In this document: piece by piece, positions 42,474 to 50,494 of the stretch
How positions within the stretch are numbered: the stretch's first letter is position 1
Layout of the letters: each line of letters starts with the position of its first letter
Source of the DNA: Primorskyibacter flagellatus
GTDB taxonomy: Bacteria; Pseudomonadota; Alphaproteobacteria; Rhodobacterales; Rhodobacteraceae
Length of the DNA: 64,000 nucleotides
Assembly: GCF_014638275.1 (NCBI RefSeq)
Contig: NZ_BMFJ01000001.1
Coordinates: 916,241 to 980,240 of the forward strand
Direction: 5' to 3'
Program-made: the position numbers and the translations under genes
Notes under the pieces: generated by a model
Seen by the model: the letters and a program-made list of their open reading frames with translations, nothing else
What the model was told of the DNA's origin: nothing
The model's database searches: none

Positions 42474-42504
42474 ACCAGGCATCTAAAAAATGGGAGAGCC
42501 TGGT
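42474..42504 (+). promoter_or_regulatory. 5'UTR hairpin with the trgA ribosome-binding site in its loop
   Basis: ACCAGGC (42474-42480) and GCCTGGT (42498-42504) are perfectly complementary, and the second arm ends directly before the trgA ATG. The 17-base loop contains an A-rich stretch and the GGGAGA ribosome-binding site. An RNA hairpin here would expose the site on the loop while pairing the bases next to the start codon, a layout that could tune initiation. Regulation is inferred. Confidence 0.45.
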
Positions 42505-42960
42505 ATGCCAACTGCTGCACGCGTTGTTGCCGCCATCTGCATTGCCTTCGTCGCCTGGGTCGTCAGCGGTTTGGTCAAACAGGCCATGCCGGAGACCCCT
42601 AATTTCGGACTTTTTGTGCCCCTGAGCGTTGCCGTAGCACTGGCCTGCGGCTGGACGATCCTCGGGCGGCGGGCAGACCGGGGTCGGCTTGGTCTTGCAA
42701 ATGCCATCGGGGTCGGGCTGTCGGCCATGGCCATGACGGTTTTCTGGGTCCTGCTGATCTGCGCGCTGGAGGAATCCTTCCGCACCGCGATGTCGCGGGG
42801 GTACCATGACCCGATGAAAGTGATCTACGCGCTGTATCCGATCGGAACGCGGCTCGGTTCTGCGCTGCTGGACACGACAATCCTGGTCTGGCTTGGTTTC
42901 GGCGGGGCGATTTCCGGGTTGCTGGCGCATCTGGCCGGAGAGAAATGGCCCGGACGCTGA
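42505..42960 (+). CDS. trgA: TrgA family membrane protein (tellurite resistance)
   Basis: 151 residues from ATG 42505, after GGGAGA with ideal spacing; an ATG at 42490 lacks this. Four hydrophobic helices are predicted. The family begins PTAARVVAAICIAFVAWVVS and has RLGLANAIGVGLSAMAMTVF in the middle. TrgA with TrgB was found as a tellurite resistance determinant in R. sphaeroides, where cysK follows; the same order is kept here. Mechanism is not established. The stop overlaps the trgB 5' end. Confidence 0.85.
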   Translation: MPTAARVVAAICIAFVAWVVSGLVKQAMPETPNFGLFVPLSVAVALACGWTILGRRADRGRLGLANAIGVGLSAMAMTVFWVLLICALEESFRTAMSRGYHDPMKVIYALYPIGTRLGSALLDTTILVWLGFGGAISGLLAHLAGEKWPGR

Positions 42961-44069
42961 TGCTGTTTCTTTTCGGGACGTTGCGCTACCAGCCGCTGCT
43001 GGACCTTGTGGCGGGTGAAGGGCTGGAGCAGGTCCCGGCGAGCCTGCAGGGATGGCGTGTCAGCGGTGTCGAGGGTCACGGATTTCCGGTCATGGTGCAG
43101 GATGCCGCGTCGGTGGTGCACGGGGTGGTGATCTCTCCGTCCGCCGCGGCGCTGGACCGGCTGGTCCACTACGAGGACGCGTTCGGCTACGTCCTGACGG
43201 ATGTCACGGTGACGACCGGCGGGGCAGAGCTGGCCGCGAAGGTGTTCGTACCGCCGGAGATGCGCTGGACCCCGTCCGGTATCTGGTCGCTGGAAGACTG
43301 GGCGGCGCGGGAGGGCGCGCGCGCGCTGTTCTTCGCGGAGGAGATCATGGGTTATCACGGCCGCTTCTCCGGTGCCGCGCTGCAGTTTCGCCGCCAGCAG
43401 GCGGAGGGCCGGGCGCAGGCGCGGGTGCAGGCCGCGTCCATGGCCGCGCCCGTCGTGGGCTGGGACTGCCCGGCCGAACGGGTCGAGGTCACGGGGCGCA
43501 CCGCCGATCATGCCGGGTATTTCGTGACAGAGACCGTGAACCTGCGCCATCCCCGCTTTGGCGGCGGCATGTCGGAGGAGATCACGCGCGAGGTCTTTGT
43601 CGCCGCCGATGCCGCCATCGTGCTGCCCTATGACCCGGTGCGCGACCGCATCCTTCTGGTGGAGCAGTTCCGCATGGGGCCGTGGCGCCGCGGCGCGGCC
43701 TATCCCTTCATGCTGGAGCCCGTCGCGGGCCGCATCGACCCCGGTGAAACGGCGGAGGACTGCGCGCGCCGGGAGGCGGTGGAGGAGGCGGGGCTGGACC
43801 TGCGCGAGCTGATCCTCATCGGCGCCGGCTATCCGACGCCGGGCTATTCCAGCGAATATTTCCACGTCTTTGCCGGAATCTGTGATCTTCCGGACGGAAT
43901 CGAGGGCACGCACGGGCAGGAGGACGAGGATGAGGACATCCGGACCCATGTTCTGTCATGGACGCAGGCCGAAGACCTTTTGTCCCGCGGAGAGGCGGAC
44001 AACATGCCTCTTGTCCTCGCGCTTGTCTGGCTTTCGCGCGAACGGTCCGGATTGCGCGGCTCGGGTTGA
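42945..44069 (+). CDS. trgB: TrgB: gamma-glutamylcyclotransferase-like domain fused to NUDIX hydrolase
   Basis: 374 residues if started at ATG 42945 (GGAG four bases upstream); ATG 42960, in a TGATG overlap with trgA, is an alternative that drops five residues. The N-terminal third begins LFLFGTLRYQPLL, a gamma-glutamylcyclotransferase-like opening with the FGTLRY substrate loop. The C-terminal NUDIX domain has a perfect box, GRIDPGETAEDCARREAVEE plus AGL. Such a fusion may degrade gamma-glutamyl derivatives and nucleoside diphosphates. In R. sphaeroides trgB contributes to tellurite resistance. Confidence 0.85.
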   Translation: MARTLMLFLFGTLRYQPLLDLVAGEGLEQVPASLQGWRVSGVEGHGFPVMVQDAASVVHGVVISPSAAALDRLVHYEDAFGYVLTDVTVTTGGAELAAKVFVPPEMRWTPSGIWSLEDWAAREGARALFFAEEIMGYHGRFSGAALQFRRQQAEGRAQARVQAASMAAPVVGWDCPAERVEVTGRTADHAGYFVTETVNLRHPRFGGGMSEEITREVFVAADAAIVLPYDPVRDRILLVEQFRMGPWRRGAAYPFMLEPVAGRIDPGETAEDCARREAVEEAGLDLRELILIGAGYPTPGYSSEYFHVFAGICDLPDGIEGTHGQEDEDEDIRTHVLSWTQAEDLLSRGEADNMPLVLALVWLSRERSGLRGSG

Positions 44070-44126
44070 GTTGCCATGCGCCGCCGTCTACATCTTTCGG
44101 CCAAGAGTGGTTGAAAGGAACCTTCC

Positions 44127-45158
44127 ATGAGATTTGCCGAGGACCTGTCGCAGGCGGTCGGAAACACCCCGCTGATCAAGCTGCGCCGCGTGAGCGAGGA
44201 AACCGGGTGCACCATTCTGGGCAAGGCGGAGTTCCTCAACCCCGGCCAGTCGGTGAAGGACCGCGCTGCGCTGTGGATCGTCAAGGACGCGATCGCGAAG
44301 GGGCAGCTTGAACCGGGCGGCACCATCGTCGAGGGCACGGCCGGCAACACCGGCATCGGGCTGGCGCTGGTCGGGGCCTCAATGGGGTTCAAGACCGTCA
44401 TCGTCATCCCCGAGACGCAGAGCCAGGAAAAGAAGGAAATGATCCGCCTGGCCGGTGCGCAGCTGGTCCAGGTGCCTGCGGTGCCCTACAAGAACCCGAA
44501 CAACTACGTGCGCTATTCCGAGCGGCTCGCGGCAGAGCTCGCCAAGACCGAAACGCACGGCGCGATCTGGGCGAACCAGTTCGACAACCCCGCCAACCGG
44601 CAGGCTCATATCGACGGCACGGGGCCCGAGATCTGGGACCAGACCGGCGGCAAGGTCGACGGGTTCGTCGCCTCTGTCGGGTCGGGCGGGACGCTGGCGG
44701 GCGTCGGGCTGGCGCTGCAGCCGAAGGGCGTGAAGATCGGACTGGCCGATCCCATGGGGTCGGGCGTCTATTCGCTCTACAAGGATGGAGAGGCCAAGCC
44801 CGAAGGCGGGTCGATCACCGAAGGCATCGGGCAGGGGCGCATCACCAAGAACCTTGAAGGCTTCACACCGGACATGATGTACCAGGTGCCCGACGAGGAG
44901 GCGCTGCCCTATGTCTTCGACCTGCTGGCAGAGGAGGGGCTCTGTGTCGGCGGGTCCTCGGGCATCAACATCGCGGGTGCGGTGCGCATGGCGAAGGAAA
45001 TGGGGCCGGGGCACACCATCGTGACGGTGCTCTGCGACTACGGCACGCGGTACCAGTCCAAGCTCTTCAACCCCGACTTCCTGCGCGACAAGGGCCTGCC
45101 CGTTCCGGGCTGGCTGAGCGAGTCGCCCAAATCCATTCCCGGAGTCTTCGCCGAGTGA
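44127..45158 (+). CDS. cysK: Cysteine synthase A (O-acetylserine sulfhydrylase)
   Basis: 343 residues, fold-type II PLP enzyme. The PLP lysine is in FLNPGQSVKDRAALWIVKDA, the phosphate cradle is VEGTAGNTGIGLALVG, and later VGSGGTLAGVGLAL and CVGGSSGINIAGAVR complete the site. It makes cysteine from O-acetylserine and sulfide. Cysteine/thiol supply is linked to tellurite reduction, and cysK lies beside trgAB in R. sphaeroides as here. A ribosome-binding AAAGGAA lies seven bases upstream. Its stop overlaps the mscS-family start (GTGATG). Confidence 0.95.
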   Translation: MRFAEDLSQAVGNTPLIKLRRVSEETGCTILGKAEFLNPGQSVKDRAALWIVKDAIAKGQLEPGGTIVEGTAGNTGIGLALVGASMGFKTVIVIPETQSQEKKEMIRLAGAQLVQVPAVPYKNPNNYVRYSERLAAELAKTETHGAIWANQFDNPANRQAHIDGTGPEIWDQTGGKVDGFVASVGSGGTLAGVGLALQPKGVKIGLADPMGSGVYSLYKDGEAKPEGGSITEGIGQGRITKNLEGFTPDMMYQVPDEEALPYVFDLLAEEGLCVGGSSGINIAGAVRMAKEMGPGHTIVTVLCDYGTRYQSKLFNPDFLRDKGLPVPGWLSESPKSIPGVFAE

Positions 45159-47587
45159 TGCGCCTTCTGCGGTTCCTTGCCTTCTGCCTCGTCCTCGTGG
45201 CGGGGCTGGCGGGGACCGTTTCGGCGCAGGACGCACCGGATTACGAAAGCTGGGAAGCCGCCGCGCGCCGGGCGGAGGCGGCGGTCGAGACCGCGCAGGC
45301 CTCGGACGCCGCGCTGGAGCAGTTGCGCGGGCAATTGGCCGAGCGACGCGAGGAATTCCGCGCCGCGCAGCAGACCAATTCCGCCGCCATCGCCGCCGTT
45401 ACCGCACAGATCGCCGCGCTCGGTCCCAAGCCTGCGGAGGGGGAGGAGGCGCCGGAGACCGCGCGCCAGCGGGCGGAGTTGAACACACGTCTCAACGATC
45501 TCAAGGCGCCGGTGCAGCGGGCTGAGGTCGCCTACAGCCGTGCCGACGCGCTGATCCAGCAGATCGACCGGATCATGCGGGAACGGCAGGCGACGCAGTT
45601 GCTCGAGGTCAGTCCATCTCCGATCAACCCGGTGAACTGGCCGCCCGCCGTCGAGGCGCTGGTGCAATATGTCTATCGCACCGGGCTGGACGTGCAGGAG
45701 AACTGGCAGAAGGACACGCGCCGCGCCGTCTATCAGCGGAACCTGCCGGTGTCGGTCGGTCTGCTGCTGCTGGCAATCGTGCTGGTTCTGCGCGGGCGGC
45801 ACTGGGTCGAACTTCTCGTCACGACCATCCAGAAGCCTAGTCGCACGGCGGAGCGCTGGCTGGCGGGGTTCGTGATGTCGCTTGGGCAAATCGTGCTGCC
45901 TGTGGTCGGACTGATTCTGCTGACGCTCGCCGCGACCCTGACCGGGCTGCTCGGGACACGGGGCGATGTGCTGATGCAGTCGATCCCGGCGGGGGGCTTT
46001 GCCTTCTTCGCCGCCCGCTGGCTTGGCGGGCGCATGTTTCCGCGCGACGAACAGGGAGAGCCGCTGCTGGCGCTGAGCCCGGCGCAGCGGATCGAGGGAC
46101 GCTTCCACGCGTCGCTGCTTGGTTTCGTTCTGCTGCTGAACGCGCCGCTTGAGGCCATCGCGGCGCAGGCGGAATGGTCGCCGGTTATCGTCAACGTGCT
46201 GACCTTCCCGCTGATGGTGGTGGCGGCCGTTTCCATGGTGCGTCTTGGCCGCCTGCTGATGCGTCACAACCGCGCCGGCGCGGGCGAGGGGGCCGATCCG
46301 GATTTCCGCGCGCGGGTGGTGGCCCTGTTGTCACGCGCCATCATCATCGTGCCGGTGGTCGGGATCGCGCTTGCCTCGGTCGGCTATTTCAACGCGGGGC
46401 GGGCGCTGGTCTTTCCGCCGGTCGCCACGCTGATGCTGCTTGGCCTGCTGGTCGTGCTGCAGAAGCTTGTGCAGGAGATCTACGTCCTGTTCAGCCGCAA
46501 CCGCGAGGGCGTGAACGAAGCGCTGACGCCGGTGCTGGTCGGGTTCGTTCTTGCCATGGCGTCGCTGCCGCTGTTCGCGCTGATCTGGGGCGCGCGGAGG
46601 ACGGACCTCTCCGAGATCTGGGACCGTTTCACCGCCGGGTTCAGCGTCGGGGAGACCCGGATCAGCCCGACCGACTTCATGACCTTCATCCTTGTCTTCG
46701 GGCTCTGCTACCTGGCGACGCGTCTGCTGCAGAGTGCGCTGCGCTCGCAGGTGCTGCCGAAGACGCGGCTCGATCCCGGCGGGCAGAATGCGATGACGGC
46801 GGGGGTCGGATACATCGGCATCTTCGCCGCCGGGCTGATCGCGGTCACTTCGGCCGGGGTGGACCTGTCGGCGCTGGCCTTCGTCGCGGGGGCGCTGTCG
46901 CTTGGCATCGGTTTCGGGCTGCAGAACATCGTGCAGAACTTCGTTTCGGGCATCATCCTGCTGATCGAACGGCCCATAGCCATCGGCGACTGGATCGAGG
47001 TCAACGGCCAGATGGGCTATGTCCGCGACATCTCCGTCCGTTCCACCCGGATCGAGACCTTCGACCGCACCGATGTCATCGTGCCCAATGCCGACTTCGT
47101 TTCGGGCACGGTCACCAACTGGACCCGCGGCAACCTTGTCGGGCGGATCATCGTGCCGGTCGGCGTGGCCTACGGGTCCGACACGCGGCAGGTCGAACAG
47201 ATCCTGCGCGAGGTGGCCGAGGCGCAGCCCATGGTTCTTCTCAACCCCGCGCCCTTCGTGCTGTTCAAGGGGTTCGGCGCGGACAGCGTGGATTTCGAGG
47301 TGCGGGCGATCCTGCGCGACGTGACCTCCATCCTCGCCGTGCAGACAGAGATGAACCACCAGATCTACGAACGCTTCAACGCCGCCGGCATCCAGATCCC
47401 CTTTGCGCAGCGCGACATCTGGCTGCGCAACCCGGAAGCGCTGCACGCGCCTGTCACGCCGCCCGCCAATCCCGGGCCGGTGGCGCCGGGCCCTGCTTCC
47501 AGCGCGACCGCCATGCTCGACGCGGGCGACCTGCCCGGACAGGAGGGGCCCGGACAGGATGGGGGCGACGGCGACGGGGACCGCTGA
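45155..47587 (+). CDS. Large MscS-family mechanosensitive channel with DUF3772 domain
   Basis: 810 residues. A signal peptide (MRLLRFLAFCLVLVAGLAGT ... VSAQ) is followed by a periplasmic coiled-coil DUF3772 region (about 30-190, Ala/Glu-rich heptads). Then come about ten transmembrane helices and the MscS core: SLGIGFGLQNIVQNFVSGII, the beta domain IAIGDWIEVNGQMGYVRDIS, VIVPNADFVSGTVTNWTR, and the C-terminal IQIPFAQRDIW. It should open on membrane tension to release solutes during hypo-osmotic shock, complementing the BCCT uptake system nearby. The C-terminal tail is disordered and Gly/Asp-rich. It overlaps cysK by four bases. Confidence 0.93.
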   Translation: MMRLLRFLAFCLVLVAGLAGTVSAQDAPDYESWEAAARRAEAAVETAQASDAALEQLRGQLAERREEFRAAQQTNSAAIAAVTAQIAALGPKPAEGEEAPETARQRAELNTRLNDLKAPVQRAEVAYSRADALIQQIDRIMRERQATQLLEVSPSPINPVNWPPAVEALVQYVYRTGLDVQENWQKDTRRAVYQRNLPVSVGLLLLAIVLVLRGRHWVELLVTTIQKPSRTAERWLAGFVMSLGQIVLPVVGLILLTLAATLTGLLGTRGDVLMQSIPAGGFAFFAARWLGGRMFPRDEQGEPLLALSPAQRIEGRFHASLLGFVLLLNAPLEAIAAQAEWSPVIVNVLTFPLMVVAAVSMVRLGRLLMRHNRAGAGEGADPDFRARVVALLSRAIIIVPVVGIALASVGYFNAGRALVFPPVATLMLLGLLVVLQKLVQEIYVLFSRNREGVNEALTPVLVGFVLAMASLPLFALIWGARRTDLSEIWDRFTAGFSVGETRISPTDFMTFILVFGLCYLATRLLQSALRSQVLPKTRLDPGGQNAMTAGVGYIGIFAAGLIAVTSAGVDLSALAFVAGALSLGIGFGLQNIVQNFVSGIILLIERPIAIGDWIEVNGQMGYVRDISVRSTRIETFDRTDVIVPNADFVSGTVTNWTRGNLVGRIIVPVGVAYGSDTRQVEQILREVAEAQPMVLLNPAPFVLFKGFGADSVDFEVRAILRDVTSILAVQTEMNHQIYERFNAAGIQIPFAQRDIWLRNPEALHAPVTPPANPGPVAPGPASSATAMLDAGDLPGQEGPGQDGGDGDGDR

Positions 47588-47597
47588 TCCGTCTTCG

Positions 47598-47663
47598 TTT
47601 CATCTTGCCGGAAAATATCCCGGGGGGATTGCTCCGCAGGAGCAAGGGGGGCAGCGCCCCCGG
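47598..47663 (-). repeat. CAAGATGAA-type intergenic element, reverse orientation
   Basis: TTTCATCTTG, CCGGAAAATATCCCGGGGGG, a GCTCCGCAGGAGC stem, and GGGGGGCAGCGCCCCC: a full copy read on the minus strand, between two plus-strand genes. The small middle stem differs in sequence from other copies (GCTCC/GGAGC rather than GTCC/GGAC) but keeps pairing. Confidence 0.75.
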
Positions 47664-47753
47664 ATGCCGTCACGGGGTCTGGAATACCGCCACTGTGTCG
47701 TTACATGCCCCGTGCTACGCTGACGCCAAGTCAACTCGCGTCAGGGGAGAGAT

Positions 47754-48590
47754 ATGGTCGCCTTCAATCACACCGTCGCCCGGTTCGCGGTCTGGAACCT
47801 GGCCGGGAACGACCGCTTTCCCGGCGGTGACGGGGACGGCATCGATCCGCAGGGACGCAAGGCGCTGAGCCAGGCGCTCGGCCTGGCCCTGCTGGATGCG
47901 GAATTCGTCACGCTGGTCGAGATTTCGCCGGAAACCCATATCAACCGGCTCGCGGAACTGCTGGCGCAGAAGGGGCTGGACTACGAGATCACCGCGCCGA
48001 ACCAGACCGGCAGTCATCTGAACATCGGCTTCCTGCACAAACCGGGGATAGAGGTGTCAAATCCCCGGTTCATCCCCGGCTCGCAGGGCGACTACCTTGG
48101 CGGGCGGCAGGCGCTGGCGGTGGATGTGCGGATCGGGTCGCGGTTCAAGGCGGTGGTGATCGGTGTGCATCTCAAGTCCGGTCGGGACCGGGCAGAGCAG
48201 CTGGTGCGCGACAGCCAGTGCCGGGTCATCGGCGACTGGATCACCACGCTGCACAACACCCCCGGCTATACCCGGCATGCGATCCTGCTCATGGGCGATT
48301 TCAACATGATCCCCGGTCAGGACGTGTCGAACTTCCACCACCTCGGCGGCGACGACGTGATGGATTTCGTATCCTGCTGGGACCTGCAGGACCGCTATTC
48401 TCATATCCTTGAGAGCGGGCGGGCGAACCTGCTGGACGGGTTCGCGGTGTCGCGCAACTACTCCACACGTTACGTTCAAGGCTCGCTCCAGCTGTTCCCG
48501 ATGCACTGGACGCTGAAGATGGGGCGGGAGAAATTCCGCAATGAGGTGTCGGACCATCTGCCCTTCGTGGCCTCCTTCAAACTGTTCTGA
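47754..48590 (+). CDS. Endonuclease/exonuclease/phosphatase (EEP) family hydrolase
   Basis: 278 residues, no signal peptide. Motifs: RFAVWNLAGNDRF (Asn), VTLVEISPETHINR (metal Glu), VVIGVHLKSGRDRAEQLVRD (His), ILLMGDFNMIPGQD (Asp/Asn) and SDHLPFVASF. Unlike the enzyme at 1471, the Glu motif is LVEIS and an LKSGRDR loop is present, as in some extracellular-nuclease or sphingomyelinase-like branches. Substrate unknown. The start is supported by AGGGGAGAG upstream. A tRNA gene follows 80 bases downstream. Confidence 0.88.
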   Translation: MVAFNHTVARFAVWNLAGNDRFPGGDGDGIDPQGRKALSQALGLALLDAEFVTLVEISPETHINRLAELLAQKGLDYEITAPNQTGSHLNIGFLHKPGIEVSNPRFIPGSQGDYLGGRQALAVDVRIGSRFKAVVIGVHLKSGRDRAEQLVRDSQCRVIGDWITTLHNTPGYTRHAILLMGDFNMIPGQDVSNFHHLGGDDVMDFVSCWDLQDRYSHILESGRANLLDGFAVSRNYSTRYVQGSLQLFPMHWTLKMGREKFRNEVSDHLPFVASFKLF

Positions 48591-48670
48591 CGAAATTTTG
48601 TCACATCGCCGCGCGGCGGCGGAAAAATCGGGTTGAACCCCGGTGGCGGCTTTGTGTATGAGCGCCCCAC

Positions 48671-48760
48671 GGACAGGTGGCCGAGTGGTCGAAGGCGCAC
48701 GCCTGGAAAGTGTGTAGGCGGGAGACCGTCTCCAGGGTTCGAATCCCTGTCTGTCCGCCA
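48671..48760 (+). tRNA. tRNA-Ser (anticodon GGA)
   Basis: Full cloverleaf with encoded CCA. Acceptor GGACAGG pairs with TCTGTCC, discriminator G. Anticodon stem CACGC/GTGTG encloses CTGGAAA, giving GGA at 48705-48707. There is a long variable arm typical of class II tRNAs, and T-loop TTCGAAT. It reads UCC and UCU. Confidence 0.96.
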
Positions 48761-48891
48761 CCCTCTTCCTGTTGATGTTTTGAACACTGCTGAGGCCTTG
48801 CTGGCGCGGCTGCGCGGGTGTCCCTGCAAGCCTGTTGCGCGACGCGGCCCGGCGCGCGTATGCAGATCGCGGTGGAGTGTGGATTCGCCCG

Positions 48892-49803
48892 ATGTACACG
48901 CAGCTGGACATGGACCGCACGCTTTCGCGTGTCAGCCCGACAAGGACAGGCGTGACCCTTGTGGCCGCATGGCCGAATTCTGCCGTGGCCGCGGCGCGGT
49001 TCTGCAACTCCGACCCGGTGGCGGAGACGGAGAAGCGGCTCGACCCGCATGACGGGTATTACATCGTCTATCATCACGGCAGGGTCGGCGGGCACGAATT
49101 CCGGGATGCCGGAAGCCAAAGCTGGGTGCCCGACAGCGCGGGCGGTTCGGTCAACATCTTCGACCTGAACACCGGGCCGAGCTGCCGGTTGAACGGGGCC
49201 TTCGACGGGCTCGACATCTATGTCCCGCGCGCCGCGCTCGACGATGTGGCGGAAGGGGCGGCGGCGGCGCGGGTGGACCGGCTGGTCGCGCCGGACGGGT
49301 GGGAGACGCGGGACCCGGTGTTCGAGAATCTGGCGCGGTTGCTGCTTGCAGCCACCCAGTCCTCCGATCCGGTCGGAGCGCTCTATGCCAGTCACCTGCT
49401 GGTCGCGGTGACGTTGCATGTGACGAAGGCCTATGGGGGCATGCGGGAACGGGAGTGCCGGGCGGCCGGCGGTCTGGCCCCCTGGCAGCTGCGCCGCGCG
49501 CAGGAGATGCTGAGCGCGGACCTCTCCGCCCCGCCGGGGCTAGGCGCGGTGGCTGCGACGCTCGGCCTGTCGCCGTCGCATTTCCTGCGGGCGTTCAGGG
49601 CGTCAGCAGGCTGTCCGCCCCACGCCTGGCTGCAGCGCGTGCGGATCGCGCGGGCCAAGGATCTGCTGATGATGCGGGACCTGTCGCTGGCGGATATCGC
49701 GCTTGAGACCGGTTTTGCGGATCAGAGCCATTTCAGCCGGACGTTCCTGCGCCACACCGGGACCACCCCGGGCCGGTGGCGGGCGTTCCGCAGCCCCGAA
49801 TAA
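48892..49803 (+). CDS. AraC family transcriptional regulator
   Basis: 303 residues from ATG 48892; the frame runs upstream to 48835 but homology seems to start later. The C-terminal double helix-turn-helix is typical: [20 protein letters not shown], then [20 protein letters not shown] with the [14 protein letters not shown] end. The N-terminal half is a sensor domain with no motif that I can name. The downstream cupin gene on the same strand, 108 bases away, is a likely target. Confidence 0.88.
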   Translation: MYTQLDMDRTLSRVSPTRTGVTLVAAWPNSAVAAARFCNSDPVAETEKRLDPHDGYYIVYHHGRVGGHEFRDAGSQSWVPDSAGGSVNIFDLNTGPSCRLNGAFDGLDIYVPRAALDDVAEGAAAARVDRLVAPDGWETRDPVFENLARLLLAATQSSDPVGALYASHLLVAVTLHVTKAYGGMRERECRAAGGLAPWQLRRAQEMLSADLSAPPGLGAVAATLGLSPSHFLRAFRASAGCPPHAWLQRVRIARAKDLLMMRDLSLADIALETGFADQSHFSRTFLRHTGTTPGRWRAFRSPE

Positions 49804-49911
49804 CGCGATCGTTTCGTTCCAGGCGCAGCAGGATTCGACAATCCCTTTCCGGGTGTGCCGGTTAATCCGCCGCCAGAGGCCAGCACGGCTTCGGGATCAA
49901 ACGAGGTTATC

Positions 49912-50388
49912 ATGAATTTGCAAAACACCCTGACGGCCGTTCTGCCGTTCGCCCCGCATCTGCCTTTCCGCGCCGCTAAGGATCTGGAGTGGTTCGGCGG
50001 TCTGCCCGGCGAGCGTATCGCCATCATCGTCAACGGGACCGACGTGAACGGGGCCTATTCCATCATGCAGGTCGTCGCGCAGCCCGGCATGGCGACGCCG
50101 CTGCACAGCCATGCGGAGGACGAGGTCTTTTTCGTGACCGAGGGCACCGTGACGTTCGAGGTGGATGGGCAGCTAATCGAAGGCGGTGTCGGGTCGACCG
50201 TGGTCATCCCGACGGGCGCGCCGCATCGTTGGGCCATCCGGTCGGGCGCGCAGGCGCAGTTCCTCGTCTTCTTCTCGCCCGGAGGCGTGGAGCAGATGTT
50301 CCGGCGCATCGGCGGGCTGGCGCCCGACCAGATCGTCGGGCTGGCGCAGAGCTTCGGCAGCGAGGTGCTTGGCCCGCCGCTGGCCTGA
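49912..50388 (+). CDS. Cupin domain protein
   Basis: 158 residues from ATG 49912 after ACGAGG. A single cupin barrel carries motif 1 as TPLHSHAEDEVFFVTEGTVTF (within GMATPLHSHAEDEVFFVTEG) and motif 2 as VVIPTGAPHRWAI, keeping the His-x-His, Glu and His metal ligands. Members of this type include quercetinase-like dioxygenases and small-molecule-binding proteins; the reaction is unknown. It follows an AraC regulator and precedes the convergent acylase gene. Confidence 0.88.
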   Translation: MNLQNTLTAVLPFAPHLPFRAAKDLEWFGGLPGERIAIIVNGTDVNGAYSIMQVVAQPGMATPLHSHAEDEVFFVTEGTVTFEVDGQLIEGGVGSTVVIPTGAPHRWAIRSGAQAQFLVFFSPGGVEQMFRRIGGLAPDQIVGLAQSFGSEVLGPPLA

Positions 50389-50494
50389 GGGCTTTCCGGG
50401 TGCTGCGGCACCTTCGGTGCATGATGCCCGGAGGGCGGTTCGGTCACGCGGGCTGTGGTCGGATCCTGCCCGATGCGGTTGCACCGCGGCCCCG

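Noticed and set aside
48588..48603. TGACGAAATTTTGTCA near-palindrome at the end of the second EEP gene
   Set aside because: It includes the stop codon, has no loop and one mismatch; probably chance.
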